DNA of 64,000 nucleotides from UBA4742 sp037138595. GTDB lineage: Bacteria; Actinomycetota; Acidimicrobiia; Acidimicrobiales; Acidimicrobilacustridaceae. The translations under genes were made by a program, and so were the position numbers. Under the pieces are notes generated by a model. That model saw only the letters and a program-made list of their open reading frames with translations, was not told the origin of the DNA and made no database searches. Shown here piece by piece: positions 1-8,455 of this stretch. Within the stretch, counting starts at the first letter, position 1, and every line of letters begins with the position of its first letter. The stretch lies in contig JBAXIB010000008.1 in NCBI GenBank assembly GCA_037138595.1, positions 1-64,000 on the forward strand, written 5' to 3'.

Positions 1-5
1 CGCAA

Positions 6-857
6 CTAGCGAAGTTGACCGTCGACAATCTTCGCCACGTCAACCAAATCGATGCGCCCGGTTGACGGTTGCGGTCCCGACGTGACAACGATCGCGACAT
101 AGCGGTCACGGGCGAAAACGATCATTTCGCCCGGAAGCGGAGCACCATCTGATCGGGGATACTCGATGTAACTGAGGCCTACCGCTTCGGCGATGTCGGC
201 AACGGCGAAGCGATTGATCTGGTCAGTCGCTCCCCGGCCACGTGACGCGAGATGGGCCAAAGCTCCGGCCGCTGCATCAGGAGTGGGAAACGCAAGGACA
301 ATTGAACCGATAAGCAGCGCACCGGGAGATTGAGATGTCGAATGCCACGCCCGAAGCGAGCCGGAAATGAGTCCCCATTGACGAACCAATGGATCGTCGC
401 GCTGAGCTGAAGAAGTGTGTTGGGCGAGATAGTTGGGTCCGTCGAATGTGATAGCGGTCTCGGTTATCAACGTGAATGAATGCTGTGCGACGTCGGGATC
501 TGCGATGTCGCCGGAACGACTTATGCCAAGCCGAGTGACGCCAGCAAGGACACGATCAGGCACGTCGCCGCTGTCACTTCCTTTGCCGGCGGGCCCGGGT
601 GGATCACCGGGTGGAAAGGCAGGCAACGTCATGCCATCAGGAACAATCCCCAAAGTTCCCGATTCGGGAACCGTCTCGCCGGGAACTGACCACGACGCTG
701 AAGCTTGCTGAACAACGCTGGATTTCGACCCATCGTCGCGTCCGGTAGAGGTGCTTGTCGGCGCCGAGCAACTAAGTACAACGCCACATAACATGGCGGC
801 GAGGCCGGACGTGCTCAAAAGGTGTCGTAACGGTGAACTTGGCGCATATCGCGTCAT
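6..857 (-). CDS. secreted lipoprotein of unknown function
   Basis: This 283-residue protein begins with a basic stretch and a hydrophobic segment (about residues 10-29) ending in a lipobox, VVLSC, with Cys30 as the predicted lipidated residue. It should therefore be exported and anchored to the outer face of the membrane. Residues 31-100 are rich in Ser, Thr, Gly and Pro and look like a linker. Residues 105-283 form a compact domain with an FPTPDAAAGALAHL segment, reminiscent of actinobacterial lipoproteins of unknown role. It diverges from the gene at 955 across a 97-base gap. I do not recognise the family, so no function is proposed. Confidence 0.75.
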   Translation of the reverse strand: MTRYAPSSPLRHLLSTSGLAAMLCGVVLSCSAPTSTSTGRDDGSKSSVVQQASASWSVPGETVPESGTLGIVPDGMTLPAFPPGDPPGPAGKGSDSGDVPDRVLAGVTRLGISRSGDIADPDVAQHSFTLITETAITFDGPNYLAQHTSSAQRDDPLVRQWGLISGSLRAWHSTSQSPGALLIGSIVLAFPTPDAAAGALAHLASRGRGATDQINRFAVADIAEAVGLSYIEYPRSDGAPLPGEMIVFARDRYVAIVVTSGPQPSTGRIDLVDVAKIVDGQLR

Positions 858-954
858 GAAGGCACCCCACTATGTATTGCGTGCGCGGCCAATGAGCACT
901 GATTGGTTGGCAAACGCAAGCGATCGAATGGTCAAGATCGTTATAGAATAGAAC

Positions 955-3804
955 GTGGCATTGACTGGAAAGCGGCGCCTCTCTCTAGCAGTCGCAATGA
1001 GTTGCGTCCTACTCATTGTGCTTGGTGGCGTTCGGCATGCCGGCGCTGAACCTAACAACCGATCGACTGCGCAAGCAGCGGCCCCAACCGGTCCACCCCC
1101 GCCTCCGGAACGCATGGTTAATGGTGATTTCCCGGACCCGTCAGTGGTTGTCGACGGCACGCATTTGTATGCCTATACGACCAACATCAACCTATTTGGA
1201 ACGTGGTTTAACACCCCAGTGTGGGACTCGACCGACAACGGTTCGACGTGGTTGCTGCGGGCTGACGCGCTTCCATCTCCTGGAACATGGACGGAAGGTC
1301 AAGGATTCGTTTGGGGTCCGGGCGCAATTCAACTCGCAAATGGAACGTGGAACCTGTACTACTCAGCTCGGTTGGCCAACTCAACCGCGGATCCCGCTTT
1401 TCTCGGGGCCGGCATGGAGTGCCTTGGCGTCGCAACCGCCTCCACTCCTACCGGGCCGTTTGTCAATCGTCCGACGGCGTTTGGAACCCTTGGGTGTCAG
1501 TGGGACATGGGTGGGACTATCGATCCGAAGCCTATTTTCGATGACAGCGGTTCGCTGCATCTCGTCTCAAAGTCGGATGAAAATGCTCCCTATATCCGTC
1601 GCAAGGCGCGGTTGTGGTCTTCTGCGCTTGCTGTCGACGGGTTGACAATCATTAGTTCAGCGCTGCAATTGTTGGTCAGCGATCAAAGCTGGGAATCCGG
1701 AGTCATCGAAAACCCCACGATGTTTAAGACTGGCGATCAATGGTGGTTGGTCTATTCGGGTGGCCGATGGGATTCGGCGAGTTATGGGACCGGAATCGCT
1801 CGTTGCGCCGGTCTCGCGGGCCCTTGTTCAAAGGTCGGTACATCGCCATGGTTGACATCGAATCTTGGGATAGCGGGACCAGGAGGTGCTGATTTCTATC
1901 GAAGGGCCGACGGCGCTTTGTTCATGGCCTTCGCGGCCTGGGACCCGGGTGCAATCGGATTAGCAATCGGTTCGCGAAACGGATTTGGCCAACGGGTGGC
2001 GGCGAGCGAATTCGGGTTGGAGATAGCGAGTCCGTTTGGCGACGTGAATTCAGTCGTGATAGGGGCGACTGTCGGTTCAGTAACTGCGAACGGGTGGGCA
2101 ATTGATCCCGATACGACTGACGCCATTGCCGTCTCGATGTCTATCGACGGCGTTTGGGCGGCGAGTTCGCAAGCCGATACGTATCGACCCGATGTGTCGA
2201 CCCGATCCACCTGGACTGGTTACGGGCCCAATCACGGGTACTCGATTTCCGCTCCGGTTGGTCCAGGTGTCCACGAGATCTGTGTTTCGGGAATCAATGT
2301 GGGCACCGGTGAGGATGCCCACGTTGGATGCCGATCGATCGAAGTGCTTGCGGGGATCCCATTCGGAGGCGTTGACCCAGTCGTCGGAACGCTGAACGCG
2401 GTCACAGTCACCGGCGCTGCGGCAGACCCAAGCGATCCTGTGGCGGCTATTTCAGTTTCAATTGCGATCGATGGCGGTCAGGACACCGACGTGGTAGCTG
2501 ATATCAACCGCCCCGGATACGACCTCATCAATCCTGGTTATGGGACCGCACATGGATTTGCGGCATCAATCCCAGCCATGGCGGGATCACACGAAGTGTG
2601 TGTAACCGCTCGTAACGTCGGGGCCGGTGCCGACGGAATGGTTGGTTGTCAACAAGTCACTGTGCTCGGCCCTGCCGGGCGGTTCACGTTGCTTACGGTT
2701 CCGAATCGAATCGTTGACTCGCGATCCGGAGTTGGTGGGTATTTCGGAAAAGTGTTGCAAGGTGGCACGCGCGATTTCAAGGTTGCCGGAACCGACGGTA
2801 TTCCAGTTGACGCGACCGCGATGGCATTGACCGTCACGGTAACTGAACCTGATCTAGGTGGATTCGTGACGGTGTCACCATCGGGTCAACCGCGGCCCTT
2901 GGCATCGAATCTCAATTTCGCGAGCGGTCAGACGATTGCCAATGCCGTTGTGGTCGGAGTTGGTACAGATGGCTCGTTTTCCGTTTATGCATCGGCGCGG
3001 CTGCACGTGATTGTCGACGTAACTGGCTTCTATCGAGTCGACCCTACTGCTGCGGGATTCACCCCGTTAGCCGCCCCAGTGCGTGCACTTGATTCGCGTT
3101 CTGGGATCGGTGGATTGACCGGCAAGTGGACTCCTCGGACGACGAGGTCGATACGGGTCGCTGGAGTGCATGATGTTCCCGACGATGCTTCAGCCGTGGT
3201 GGTGAACCTGACATCGACCGAATCTGAGTCGCCGGGATTCGTGACGGCATTCGCATCAGGACAGACGCTCCCGATCGCTTCGAATGTGAACTTCGGGACA
3301 GGATCTACGGTGGCGAATCTGGCGACTATCAAGGTAGGCGTTGATGGATTTGTCTCGCTGTACTCCCTAGCGGCCACACACCTTGTTGTTGACGTGGTGG
3401 GGTATTACCGAGTTGGTAGCGGCGAGGCATTCGTAGCCGTTGTACCGAGACGCGCACTCGATTCGCGCGTCGATCCTCAGTATGTAACTCGTTGGCCTGC
3501 TGGCGTCACGCGCGACATTTCCATTTTGGGCGACTTTGGCGTGATCGCAGGAGCGACAGCCGCAGTTTTGACTGTGATCGCGGTCGATCCGCTCGGTGCG
3601 GGCTACCTGGCCGTTTTCCCGGCAGGAGAACCAGAACCAACAACTTCGAACGTGAACTACGTCCAAGGTCAAACGATTCCGAATCTAACCTTTGACCGAC
3701 TCGGTCTCAGCGGGAACGTTTCACTTCGGGTTGCGGTCGGTGCTACCGATCTCGTTGTGGATGTTGCCGGCTATTTCATCGATGAGTCCAAGATCGTGCC
3801 ATGA
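955..3804 (+). CDS. secreted GH43-like protein with C-terminal DSR-domain repeats
   Basis: The 949-residue product starts at GTG and has a signal peptide (residues 6-31). Residues about 50-350 look like a five-bladed GH43/GH62-type glycosidase: DPS at D61, IDP at D190 and IENP at E252 fit the usual base, pKa-modulator and acid residues, so arabinan or xylan cleavage is plausible. Two similar beta-rich domains (about 355-470 and 475-575) follow. Then come three tandem domains, each opening with an x-x-DSR motif, as seen in surface proteins of Acidimicrobiia. No sorting signal or C-terminal membrane anchor is visible. A TAGAAT hexamer at 944-949 could be its -10 element. Substrate is uncertain. 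Confidence 0.8.
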   Translation: MALTGKRRLSLAVAMSCVLLIVLGGVRHAGAEPNNRSTAQAAAPTGPPPPPERMVNGDFPDPSVVVDGTHLYAYTTNINLFGTWFNTPVWDSTDNGSTWLLRADALPSPGTWTEGQGFVWGPGAIQLANGTWNLYYSARLANSTADPAFLGAGMECLGVATASTPTGPFVNRPTAFGTLGCQWDMGGTIDPKPIFDDSGSLHLVSKSDENAPYIRRKARLWSSALAVDGLTIISSALQLLVSDQSWESGVIENPTMFKTGDQWWLVYSGGRWDSASYGTGIARCAGLAGPCSKVGTSPWLTSNLGIAGPGGADFYRRADGALFMAFAAWDPGAIGLAIGSRNGFGQRVAASEFGLEIASPFGDVNSVVIGATVGSVTANGWAIDPDTTDAIAVSMSIDGVWAASSQADTYRPDVSTRSTWTGYGPNHGYSISAPVGPGVHEICVSGINVGTGEDAHVGCRSIEVLAGIPFGGVDPVVGTLNAVTVTGAAADPSDPVAAISVSIAIDGGQDTDVVADINRPGYDLINPGYGTAHGFAASIPAMAGSHEVCVTARNVGAGADGMVGCQQVTVLGPAGRFTLLTVPNRIVDSRSGVGGYFGKVLQGGTRDFKVAGTDGIPVDATAMALTVTVTEPDLGGFVTVSPSGQPRPLASNLNFASGQTIANAVVVGVGTDGSFSVYASARLHVIVDVTGFYRVDPTAAGFTPLAAPVRALDSRSGIGGLTGKWTPRTTRSIRVAGVHDVPDDASAVVVNLTSTESESPGFVTAFASGQTLPIASNVNFGTGSTVANLATIKVGVDGFVSLYSLAATHLVVDVVGYYRVGSGEAFVAVVPRRALDSRVDPQYVTRWPAGVTRDISILGDFGVIAGATAAVLTVIAVDPLGAGYLAVFPAGEPEPTTSNVNYVQGQTIPNLTFDRLGLSGNVSLRVAVGATDLVVDVAGYFIDESKIVP
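2683..3783 (+). repeat. three tandem DSR domains encoded in-frame
   Basis: Three copies of a domain of about 120 codons begin near 2683, 3055 and 3430. Each opens with a hydrophobic stretch and R-x-x-DSR, continues through an ASN-x-NF/NY-x-x-GQT-like segment, and closes with a V-DV-x-G-Y/F strand. The copies differ clearly at the nucleotide level, so they are old duplications and not recent copies. Such domains recur in large secreted proteins of Acidimicrobiia; their role, probably surface adhesion or carbohydrate contact, is an inference. Confidence 0.75.
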
Positions 3805-4829
3805 CGATCCGACTTGGATTTTTTGGAGCGGGGTTTATCGCTCGCTATCACGAGACGATGTTGAGCGATTCCGGCACTGATTACGCCGTTGTTTCTGTCT
3901 TTGATCCAGATATGGCGCGAGCGAAGAGATTTGCTGCCCTTACTGGCGCAACGGTTGCGACGAGTATTGACGGAGTTCTTGATTGCGCCGATGCGGTCTA
4001 TATCTGCACGTGGACCTCGACCCATCCGGAATTGGTAGCACGATCAGCGGAGCGAGGGTTGGCAGTATTTTGTGAAAAACCGTTGGCGACGACTTTGGCA
4101 GGTTCGCTTGCCATGGCCAACCAGATTGCGGCAGCCGGAGTCATAAACCAAGTGGGTTTGGTGTTGCGAGATTCTCCAGCACTTTCCTATTTGCGAGTTA
4201 CTCTTCGACGTCAAGCATTAGGTCGCGTGATGAGCATGATATTTCGAGACGATCAGTTTCTTCCGGTTCAAGGTCTCTATGAATCGAACTGGCGAATCGA
4301 TTCGAGAAAAGCCGGATCGGGTGTCGTGCTTGAGCACTCGATCCACGATCTTGACCTCATGGAATGGCTTCTTGGTCCTATTGCCAAGGTCAATGGTCGC
4401 TCAGCATCATTTCATGGGATTGCTGGTATCGAGGATGTTGCTTGTGCGATGATGGCCTTTGAGTCGGGCGCGATTGGTTCGTTGACGACAGTGTGGCATG
4501 ACGTGCTTGAACGCCCGAGTTTGCGACGTATCGAGGTGTTTTGTGAACGGGGTTATCTCTGGCTTGATGACGATGTCGCCGGTCCGGTCCACGTTCATGT
4601 CACCGGTGAGGAACCAGTTGCAGTCGGTGGAACGGCGCTTGTGGATGCACTTTTAGCCGAAGGTCAAGTGACGCGAAATCCTGACGGATCCTTTATCGAA
4701 TCGGTCCTTTCAAACACACACGCGTCGCCGGATTTCTCCGACGCGTTACGTGCACACGTCATCGCCGATGCGATCTATCGCTCGGCGATGACTGATGGCT
4801 CAACCGTCGCAGTCGACCAAGCCTGGTGA
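3801..4829 (+). CDS. Gfo/Idh/MocA family NAD(P)-dependent oxidoreductase
   Basis: The 342-residue cytoplasmic protein has an N-terminal Rossmann fold with the GFFGAGFIA nucleotide-binding loop (residues 6-14), the family hallmark CEKP at 91-94, whose lysine is normally catalytic, and a HSIHDLDLMEWLLG helix that usually supplies the substrate-site histidine. Family members oxidise sugars, inositols or related polyols. The start ATG overlaps the stop of the upstream GH43-like gene (ATGA), so the two are probably translated in concert. That pairing suggests the enzyme works on a sugar released or sensed by the secreted protein, but the substrate cannot be read from sequence. Confidence 0.85.
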   Translation: MTIRLGFFGAGFIARYHETMLSDSGTDYAVVSVFDPDMARAKRFAALTGATVATSIDGVLDCADAVYICTWTSTHPELVARSAERGLAVFCEKPLATTLAGSLAMANQIAAAGVINQVGLVLRDSPALSYLRVTLRRQALGRVMSMIFRDDQFLPVQGLYESNWRIDSRKAGSGVVLEHSIHDLDLMEWLLGPIAKVNGRSASFHGIAGIEDVACAMMAFESGAIGSLTTVWHDVLERPSLRRIEVFCERGYLWLDDDVAGPVHVHVTGEEPVAVGGTALVDALLAEGQVTRNPDGSFIESVLSNTHASPDFSDALRAHVIADAIYRSAMTDGSTVAVDQAW

Positions 4830-4852
4830 CCGGGCCAGGTGACGGGGCCAGG

Positions 4853-5854
4853 TCAAAGTGTAGTCAGGATTACTTTGCCCACAGTTCCGCGTGACATGAG
4901 GTTCGAAAGACCGATTGCCGCCTCTTCAAGCGGAAGTACTGCGCCGATGACTGGGTCGATGTTGCCAGCCGCGTGAAGTCTCATGAGATCGTCGTGGCAC
5001 TCATGAACCGTGGTCGGCTGGAGATTTCGATAATTCCCCCAATGCAATCCGAGTACTCCATAGTTTTTGACCATGAGGTGGTTGGTTGGAGCTTCAGCAA
5101 TTTCACCACCGGCAAAACCCACAACGACGATGCGTCCTTCGAACGCAATGCATTTTCGGCTTCGGGTAAACGTTTCTCCCCCGACGGAATCGAAGATGAC
5201 ATTGGCGCCGTGTCCATTGGTGGCATCATTGGTGATCGAAACAAAGTCTTCGGTCCGATAGTCAATGACGACATCGGCACCGAGCTCACGGCAAAGAGCT
5301 GTCTTGGCCGAACCTCCTGCAGTCGCAATGACTCGGGCTCCCCGCGCCACGGCCAGTTGAATGGCTGCTGATCCGGTTCCGCCTGCTCCTGCATGGATCA
5401 AGACTGTTTCACCCGCCTGTAAATCGGCACGATGGAAAAGCCCAAACCAACTCGTTTGGTAGGTAACCGGGAGCGCAGCTGCGCTGAGGTCATTGAGCGA
5501 TTCGGGGATGGCAAATACATCGCTGAGGTCGGCAACGGTTTGTTCGGCCAAGCCTCCGTCGGGTAGGCGGGGTAACGCAATGACGCGATCGCCTACCCGA
5601 AATGGGGAGTGCGACGGCGATTCAAGGACAGTTCCGCAGACCTCGAGTCCGGGCGTAAACGGTAGCGGCGGTCTCTCTTGGTAGGTGCCGGCGCACAACA
5701 ACGAATCGGCAAAATTGAGCGCGCACGCACGCACCGAAATCAAGACTTGGTCAGCACTGCGCTTCGGAGGAGCGATTGTCTCGAGTGACATCGCAGATTC
5801 GGGGTTTCCAAGTTGCGAAACCTGCCATGCCCGAATCGTTCCGGCCATGCTCAC
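4853..5854 (-). CDS. zinc-free medium-chain dehydrogenase, quinone oxidoreductase-like
   Basis: The 333-residue protein has the MDR layout: a GroES-like domain with GLEVCG (residues 69-74), then a Rossmann domain with GAGGTGS at 156-162 and the DYRTEDF segment after beta-5. The catalytic and structural zinc cysteines of alcohol dehydrogenases are missing, which fits NADPH:quinone reductase or enone-reductase activity. It is the last gene of a three-gene minus-strand operon. Its ATG overlaps the stop of the HAD gene at 5851 by four bases. Exact substrate unknown. Confidence 0.85.
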   Translation of the reverse strand: MSMAGTIRAWQVSQLGNPESAMSLETIAPPKRSADQVLISVRACALNFADSLLCAGTYQERPPLPFTPGLEVCGTVLESPSHSPFRVGDRVIALPRLPDGGLAEQTVADLSDVFAIPESLNDLSAAALPVTYQTSWFGLFHRADLQAGETVLIHAGAGGTGSAAIQLAVARGARVIATAGGSAKTALCRELGADVVIDYRTEDFVSITNDATNGHGANVIFDSVGGETFTRSRKCIAFEGRIVVVGFAGGEIAEAPTNHLMVKNYGVLGLHWGNYRNLQPTTVHECHDDLMRLHAAGNIDPVIGAVLPLEEAAIGLSNLMSRGTVGKVILTTL

Positions 5855-6513
5855 CGATCAACCTGCCGCGACATGCGTTGGGGACCATCGTCCCCGATAG
5901 CGAGGCTGCCTTGCACTGCTTGGCCTTGCTCGATTCGAAGTCGGGTCACCAATGTTTCAACCTCAAACCAGTTATGTGCCCGTAGCCCGTCTAAGTGGGC
6001 ATTGTACGGCTGGTCAAACACGATGACCGGATTACCTGCACGTCGAAGTTCGACGACGTTATGGGGTGCATCATCGACGTACGCGTCGGCCTGAACTTCT
6101 GGCTTTCGTCCAAGAAAGCACAGATCGCGATAAGGAATTCCGATGTCATCAAGCCAGGAAACGGTGTCGGCAACGGCTACGGCGTGACCCCAATTGGCAT
6201 AGAGGCGATGGGTGATGAGTCGGATCCAGACGCCAGCGTCGCTGAGACGCCAAAGTGCTTCGGCTACGCCCTCGACCGCGGGCATCGTTCGAAAAATATG
6301 GTGATCAAGGATGGCGCGCCTGTGAAGATCTTCGAACGTCTCTTCGGTCAGACCCCATTCGTGAAAATCCCAGGTTTGCTGAGGAGGCAATGTCTCCGGA
6401 TCTACTCCTCGTTCCAATGCCACGATGGAGCGAAAGGCTGATCCGTGATCGCCGCAAACTCCATCGAGGTCAACGCCAAGCACAAACTCGGAGCTGTGGC
6501 TGGAGCTAGACAC
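5851..6513 (-). CDS. HAD-superfamily 5'-nucleotidase-like phosphatase
   Basis: The 220-residue protein carries the HAD motif I DLDGV, with nucleophile D15 and acid/base D17, and a late acidic pair in AYVDDAP (motif IV). The overall pattern resembles the cytosolic 5'(3')-deoxyribonucleotidase (NT5C) group, so dephosphorylation of a nucleoside monophosphate or a similar small phosphoester is the likely reaction. Translation starts at a GTG that shares its first base with the TAG stop of the upstream hydrolase gene, which argues for coupled translation. Substrate is inferred from family only. Confidence 0.75.
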   Translation of the reverse strand: MSSSSHSSEFVLGVDLDGVCGDHGSAFRSIVALERGVDPETLPPQQTWDFHEWGLTEETFEDLHRRAILDHHIFRTMPAVEGVAEALWRLSDAGVWIRLITHRLYANWGHAVAVADTVSWLDDIGIPYRDLCFLGRKPEVQADAYVDDAPHNVVELRRAGNPVIVFDQPYNAHLDGLRAHNWFEVETLVTRLRIEQGQAVQGSLAIGDDGPQRMSRQVDR

Positions 6514-7217
6514 TAAAAGACCTGTGCATCGAGAAAACCGAGCCCTGCTTCGATGAATCCGAAATCTTTTGGAGTCGCGAAATGGTCGACGCCGCGAAGG
6601 GTTGCAAGCGTCGCGTTTGGGAGAGCGTCGATAAGTGGATCAGCTGGGCCGGCAAAGTCGGCGTCGCCGAGAACGACGAGAACCGGAATCGCTATGTTCG
6701 CTAAACCTGCCTTGGTTATCGGCGGAGCGTTTGGTCGACGCAAGCATGCAGCAAGCGCGAGGGGATCGTTTTCGGGTTGCTCTGCCATCGATCGAAAATA
6801 GTGAGCAGTCGGTGATGACGTTGCCGTGCTGCGGCCCGCATCACTGATGGCATCGGCCAATTGCCTTCCTGACTCATCGTGTCGGAAAAGATTTGCGCCG
6901 ACCCCAGACACAACGATTCGTCTGAACCGATCAGGATGGTCGCTGGCTAGCACCAACAGTGTGCGAGCCCCAAGGGAAAATCCAATCGCATCAACGGGTT
7001 CTTGTGGCAAGGCGGCAAGGACGAGCGACTCCATCTCGTCGTAGGCAGAAGGGTCGTGTGGCTTTGGTGAAGTTCCGTGACCAAGTAAGTCGATGCCGAT
7101 TACGGTCCGGCCGACATCACCGAGAAGATCGAGCCAACCGGAGTCGCCCCAGGTTCGTGCCGTAGATGTTGCAAATCCGTGAACGAGGGCAATTGGGGGA
7201 GACGCGGTCGAAGTCAC
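6513..7217 (-). CDS. alpha/beta-fold hydrolase
   Basis: The 234-residue enzyme has the HGF oxyanion segment near residue 13, a nucleophile elbow GFSLGA with Ser81, a GDADF acid strand and a GVDHF catalytic histidine near the C-terminus. That is a full Ser-Asp-His triad. It heads the operon leading to the HAD phosphatase and the quinone-reductase-like gene. The GTG start has no Shine-Dalgarno, but a TACAGT hexamer ends six bases upstream, as expected for a leaderless message. Esterase or carbon-carbon hydrolase activity is possible; the substrate is not evident. Confidence 0.85.
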   Translation of the reverse strand: MTSTASPPIALVHGFATSTARTWGDSGWLDLLGDVGRTVIGIDLLGHGTSPKPHDPSAYDEMESLVLAALPQEPVDAIGFSLGARTLLVLASDHPDRFRRIVVSGVGANLFRHDESGRQLADAISDAGRSTATSSPTAHYFRSMAEQPENDPLALAACLRRPNAPPITKAGLANIAIPVLVVLGDADFAGPADPLIDALPNATLATLRGVDHFATPKDFGFIEAGLGFLDAQVF

Positions 7218-7223
7218 GACGCG

Positions 7224-7229
7224 ACTGTA
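7224..7229 (-). promoter_or_regulatory. candidate leaderless -10 element (TACAGT)
   Basis: TACAGT on the minus strand is followed by CGCGTC and then the GTG start of the hydrolase at 7217. The six-base gap would put transcription initiation at or next to the start codon. No TTGACA-like -35 at proper spacing is visible. Confidence 0.5.
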
Positions 7230-7270
7230 CGCTCCCTGCGTAGCAACAAGTGGCAGTTGGAGGGGGGTAT

Positions 7271-7684
7271 ATGCCGGAGTGGCTTCAAGTTACGTCCGAC
7301 TGTTTCATCGATACCGATGAGTTCATCATGCGGTTTACGACCAGTGGCGGACCGGGTGGCCAGCACGCTAACCGGTCCCACACCCGAGTCGAACTGCAAT
7401 TCGACATCGCCAGTTCGCCTTCGTTGACCGATGCCCAGCGCGAGCGATTGCTGCTGGTGCTCGGTTCCTACGTACGTATCGTCGCCGACGACGAGCGTTC
7501 CCAATTGCGAAATCGATCGCTGGCTGTAACTCGCCTTCGAGACCGCCTGGCATCGGCATTGGTCGTGCCGCAAACCCGACGTGCGACCAAGCCGACTCAT
7601 GGAGCGAAGCGGCGTCGAGTTGAAGCTAAACGACTCCGCGGTGACCAAAAGAGATTGAGGAAAAAACCAGATCCGTCCGATTAG
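7271..7684 (+). CDS. arfB: ArfB-type peptidyl-tRNA hydrolase (ribosome rescue)
   Basis: The 137-residue protein has the class I release-factor core with GGPGGQ; the GGQ tripeptide lies at residues 29-31 and inserts into the peptidyl-transferase centre to hydrolyse peptidyl-tRNA. The C-terminal 35 residues are strongly basic, as in ArfB/YaeJ and ICT1, where this tail enters the empty mRNA channel of stalled ribosomes. It lacks the anticodon-recognition domains of a true release factor. I chose the ATG at 7271 over an in-frame start 21 bases earlier because a GGAGGGGGG Shine-Dalgarno lies just upstream (7258-7267). Confidence 0.92.
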   Translation: MPEWLQVTSDCFIDTDEFIMRFTTSGGPGGQHANRSHTRVELQFDIASSPSLTDAQRERLLLVLGSYVRIVADDERSQLRNRSLAVTRLRDRLASALVVPQTRRATKPTHGAKRRRVEAKRLRGDQKRLRKKPDPSD

Positions 7685-7699
7685 TACCTGCCAACGAGT

Positions 7700-8455
7700 T
7701 CACTCCGCCGATTGCGTGCCACCGGCGAACGCAACGCCGACTGGCGAATAGCGGATGATGCAATAAAACGCACGAATTGCGTCTCGCCAACCGATCTTCT
7801 TCCCCTCGGCGTAGGTGCGTCCGCTGTAAGAAATGCCGATCTCGTAGACTCGCCAGCGACCAGCGGCAACCTTGGCTGTGATCTCAGGTTCGATTCCGAA
7901 TCTGGATTCCTCAAGGGTGAAGCTTTCAAGAACCTCGCGGCGGAACACTTTGTAACAGGTCTCCATGTCGGTGAGGTTGAGATCGGTAAAGAGATTCGAC
8001 GTCAGCGTGAGCAGTTTGTTGCCAATTGAGTGACGGAAGTACAACACTCGATGAGGTCTTCCACCGAGAAACCGGCTGCCGTAGACGACATCGGCTTTAT
8101 CGGAGAGTAAGGGAGCAATGAGGTCTCCGAACTCGAGCGGGTCGTATTCGAGGTCTGCATCTTGCACGACAACGAACGGCGCCGTCGCCTCTGAAAAACC
8201 ACGGCGAAGAGCGGCTCCTTTGCCTTGATTCGTTGGCTGCAAGATGACGCGCAGTAACGGGTCATCGAGTTGGGCCAAGATTTCGCGCGAACCGTCAGTT
8301 GATCCGTCGTCAACAACGATCAACTCCGCCACATGCGGGGATGCAAGAACCGCAGCAACCACCTCATCAATGGTGGCGATCTCGTTGTAACACGGCATCA
8401 CGACCGTGAGGCAGCGTTCGGGGAAAGGGGTCAGATCTGGTGTGGGATCAGTCAC
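7700..8455 (-). CDS. family 2 glycosyltransferase, DPM1-like
   Basis: The 251-residue enzyme has a GT-A fold with PCYNE at 21-25, DDGSTDG at 49-55 and a DAD metal-binding motif at 99-101. No membrane segments follow the catalytic domain, as in short dolichyl- or polyprenyl-phosphate hexosyltransferases. It probably moves a hexose from a nucleotide sugar onto polyprenyl phosphate, which the membrane glycosyltransferases of the same locus could then use as donor. Its start overlaps the stop of the AftD-like gene (ATGA), making it the last member of that operon. Confidence 0.85.
   Translation of the reverse strand: MTDPTPDLTPFPERCLTVVMPCYNEIATIDEVVAAVLASPHVAELIVVDDGSTDGSREILAQLDDPLLRVILQPTNQGKGAALRRGFSEATAPFVVVQDADLEYDPLEFGDLIAPLLSDKADVVYGSRFLGGRPHRVLYFRHSIGNKLLTLTSNLFTDLNLTDMETCYKVFRREVLESFTLEESRFGIEPEITAKVAAGRWRVYEIGISYSGRTYAEGKKIGWRDAIRAFYCIIRYSPVGVAFAGGTQSAE

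Noticed and set aside
4825..4856. GGGCCAGGT direct repeats and a short CCTGG/CCAGG stem between convergent genes
   Set aside because: The stem is only five base pairs without a T-run, so a terminator cannot be supported.
4981..5394. Open frames on either strand inside the quinone-reductase-like gene
   Set aside because: They are out-of-frame readings of an intact Rossmann-fold gene, without ribosome-binding site or domain signature.
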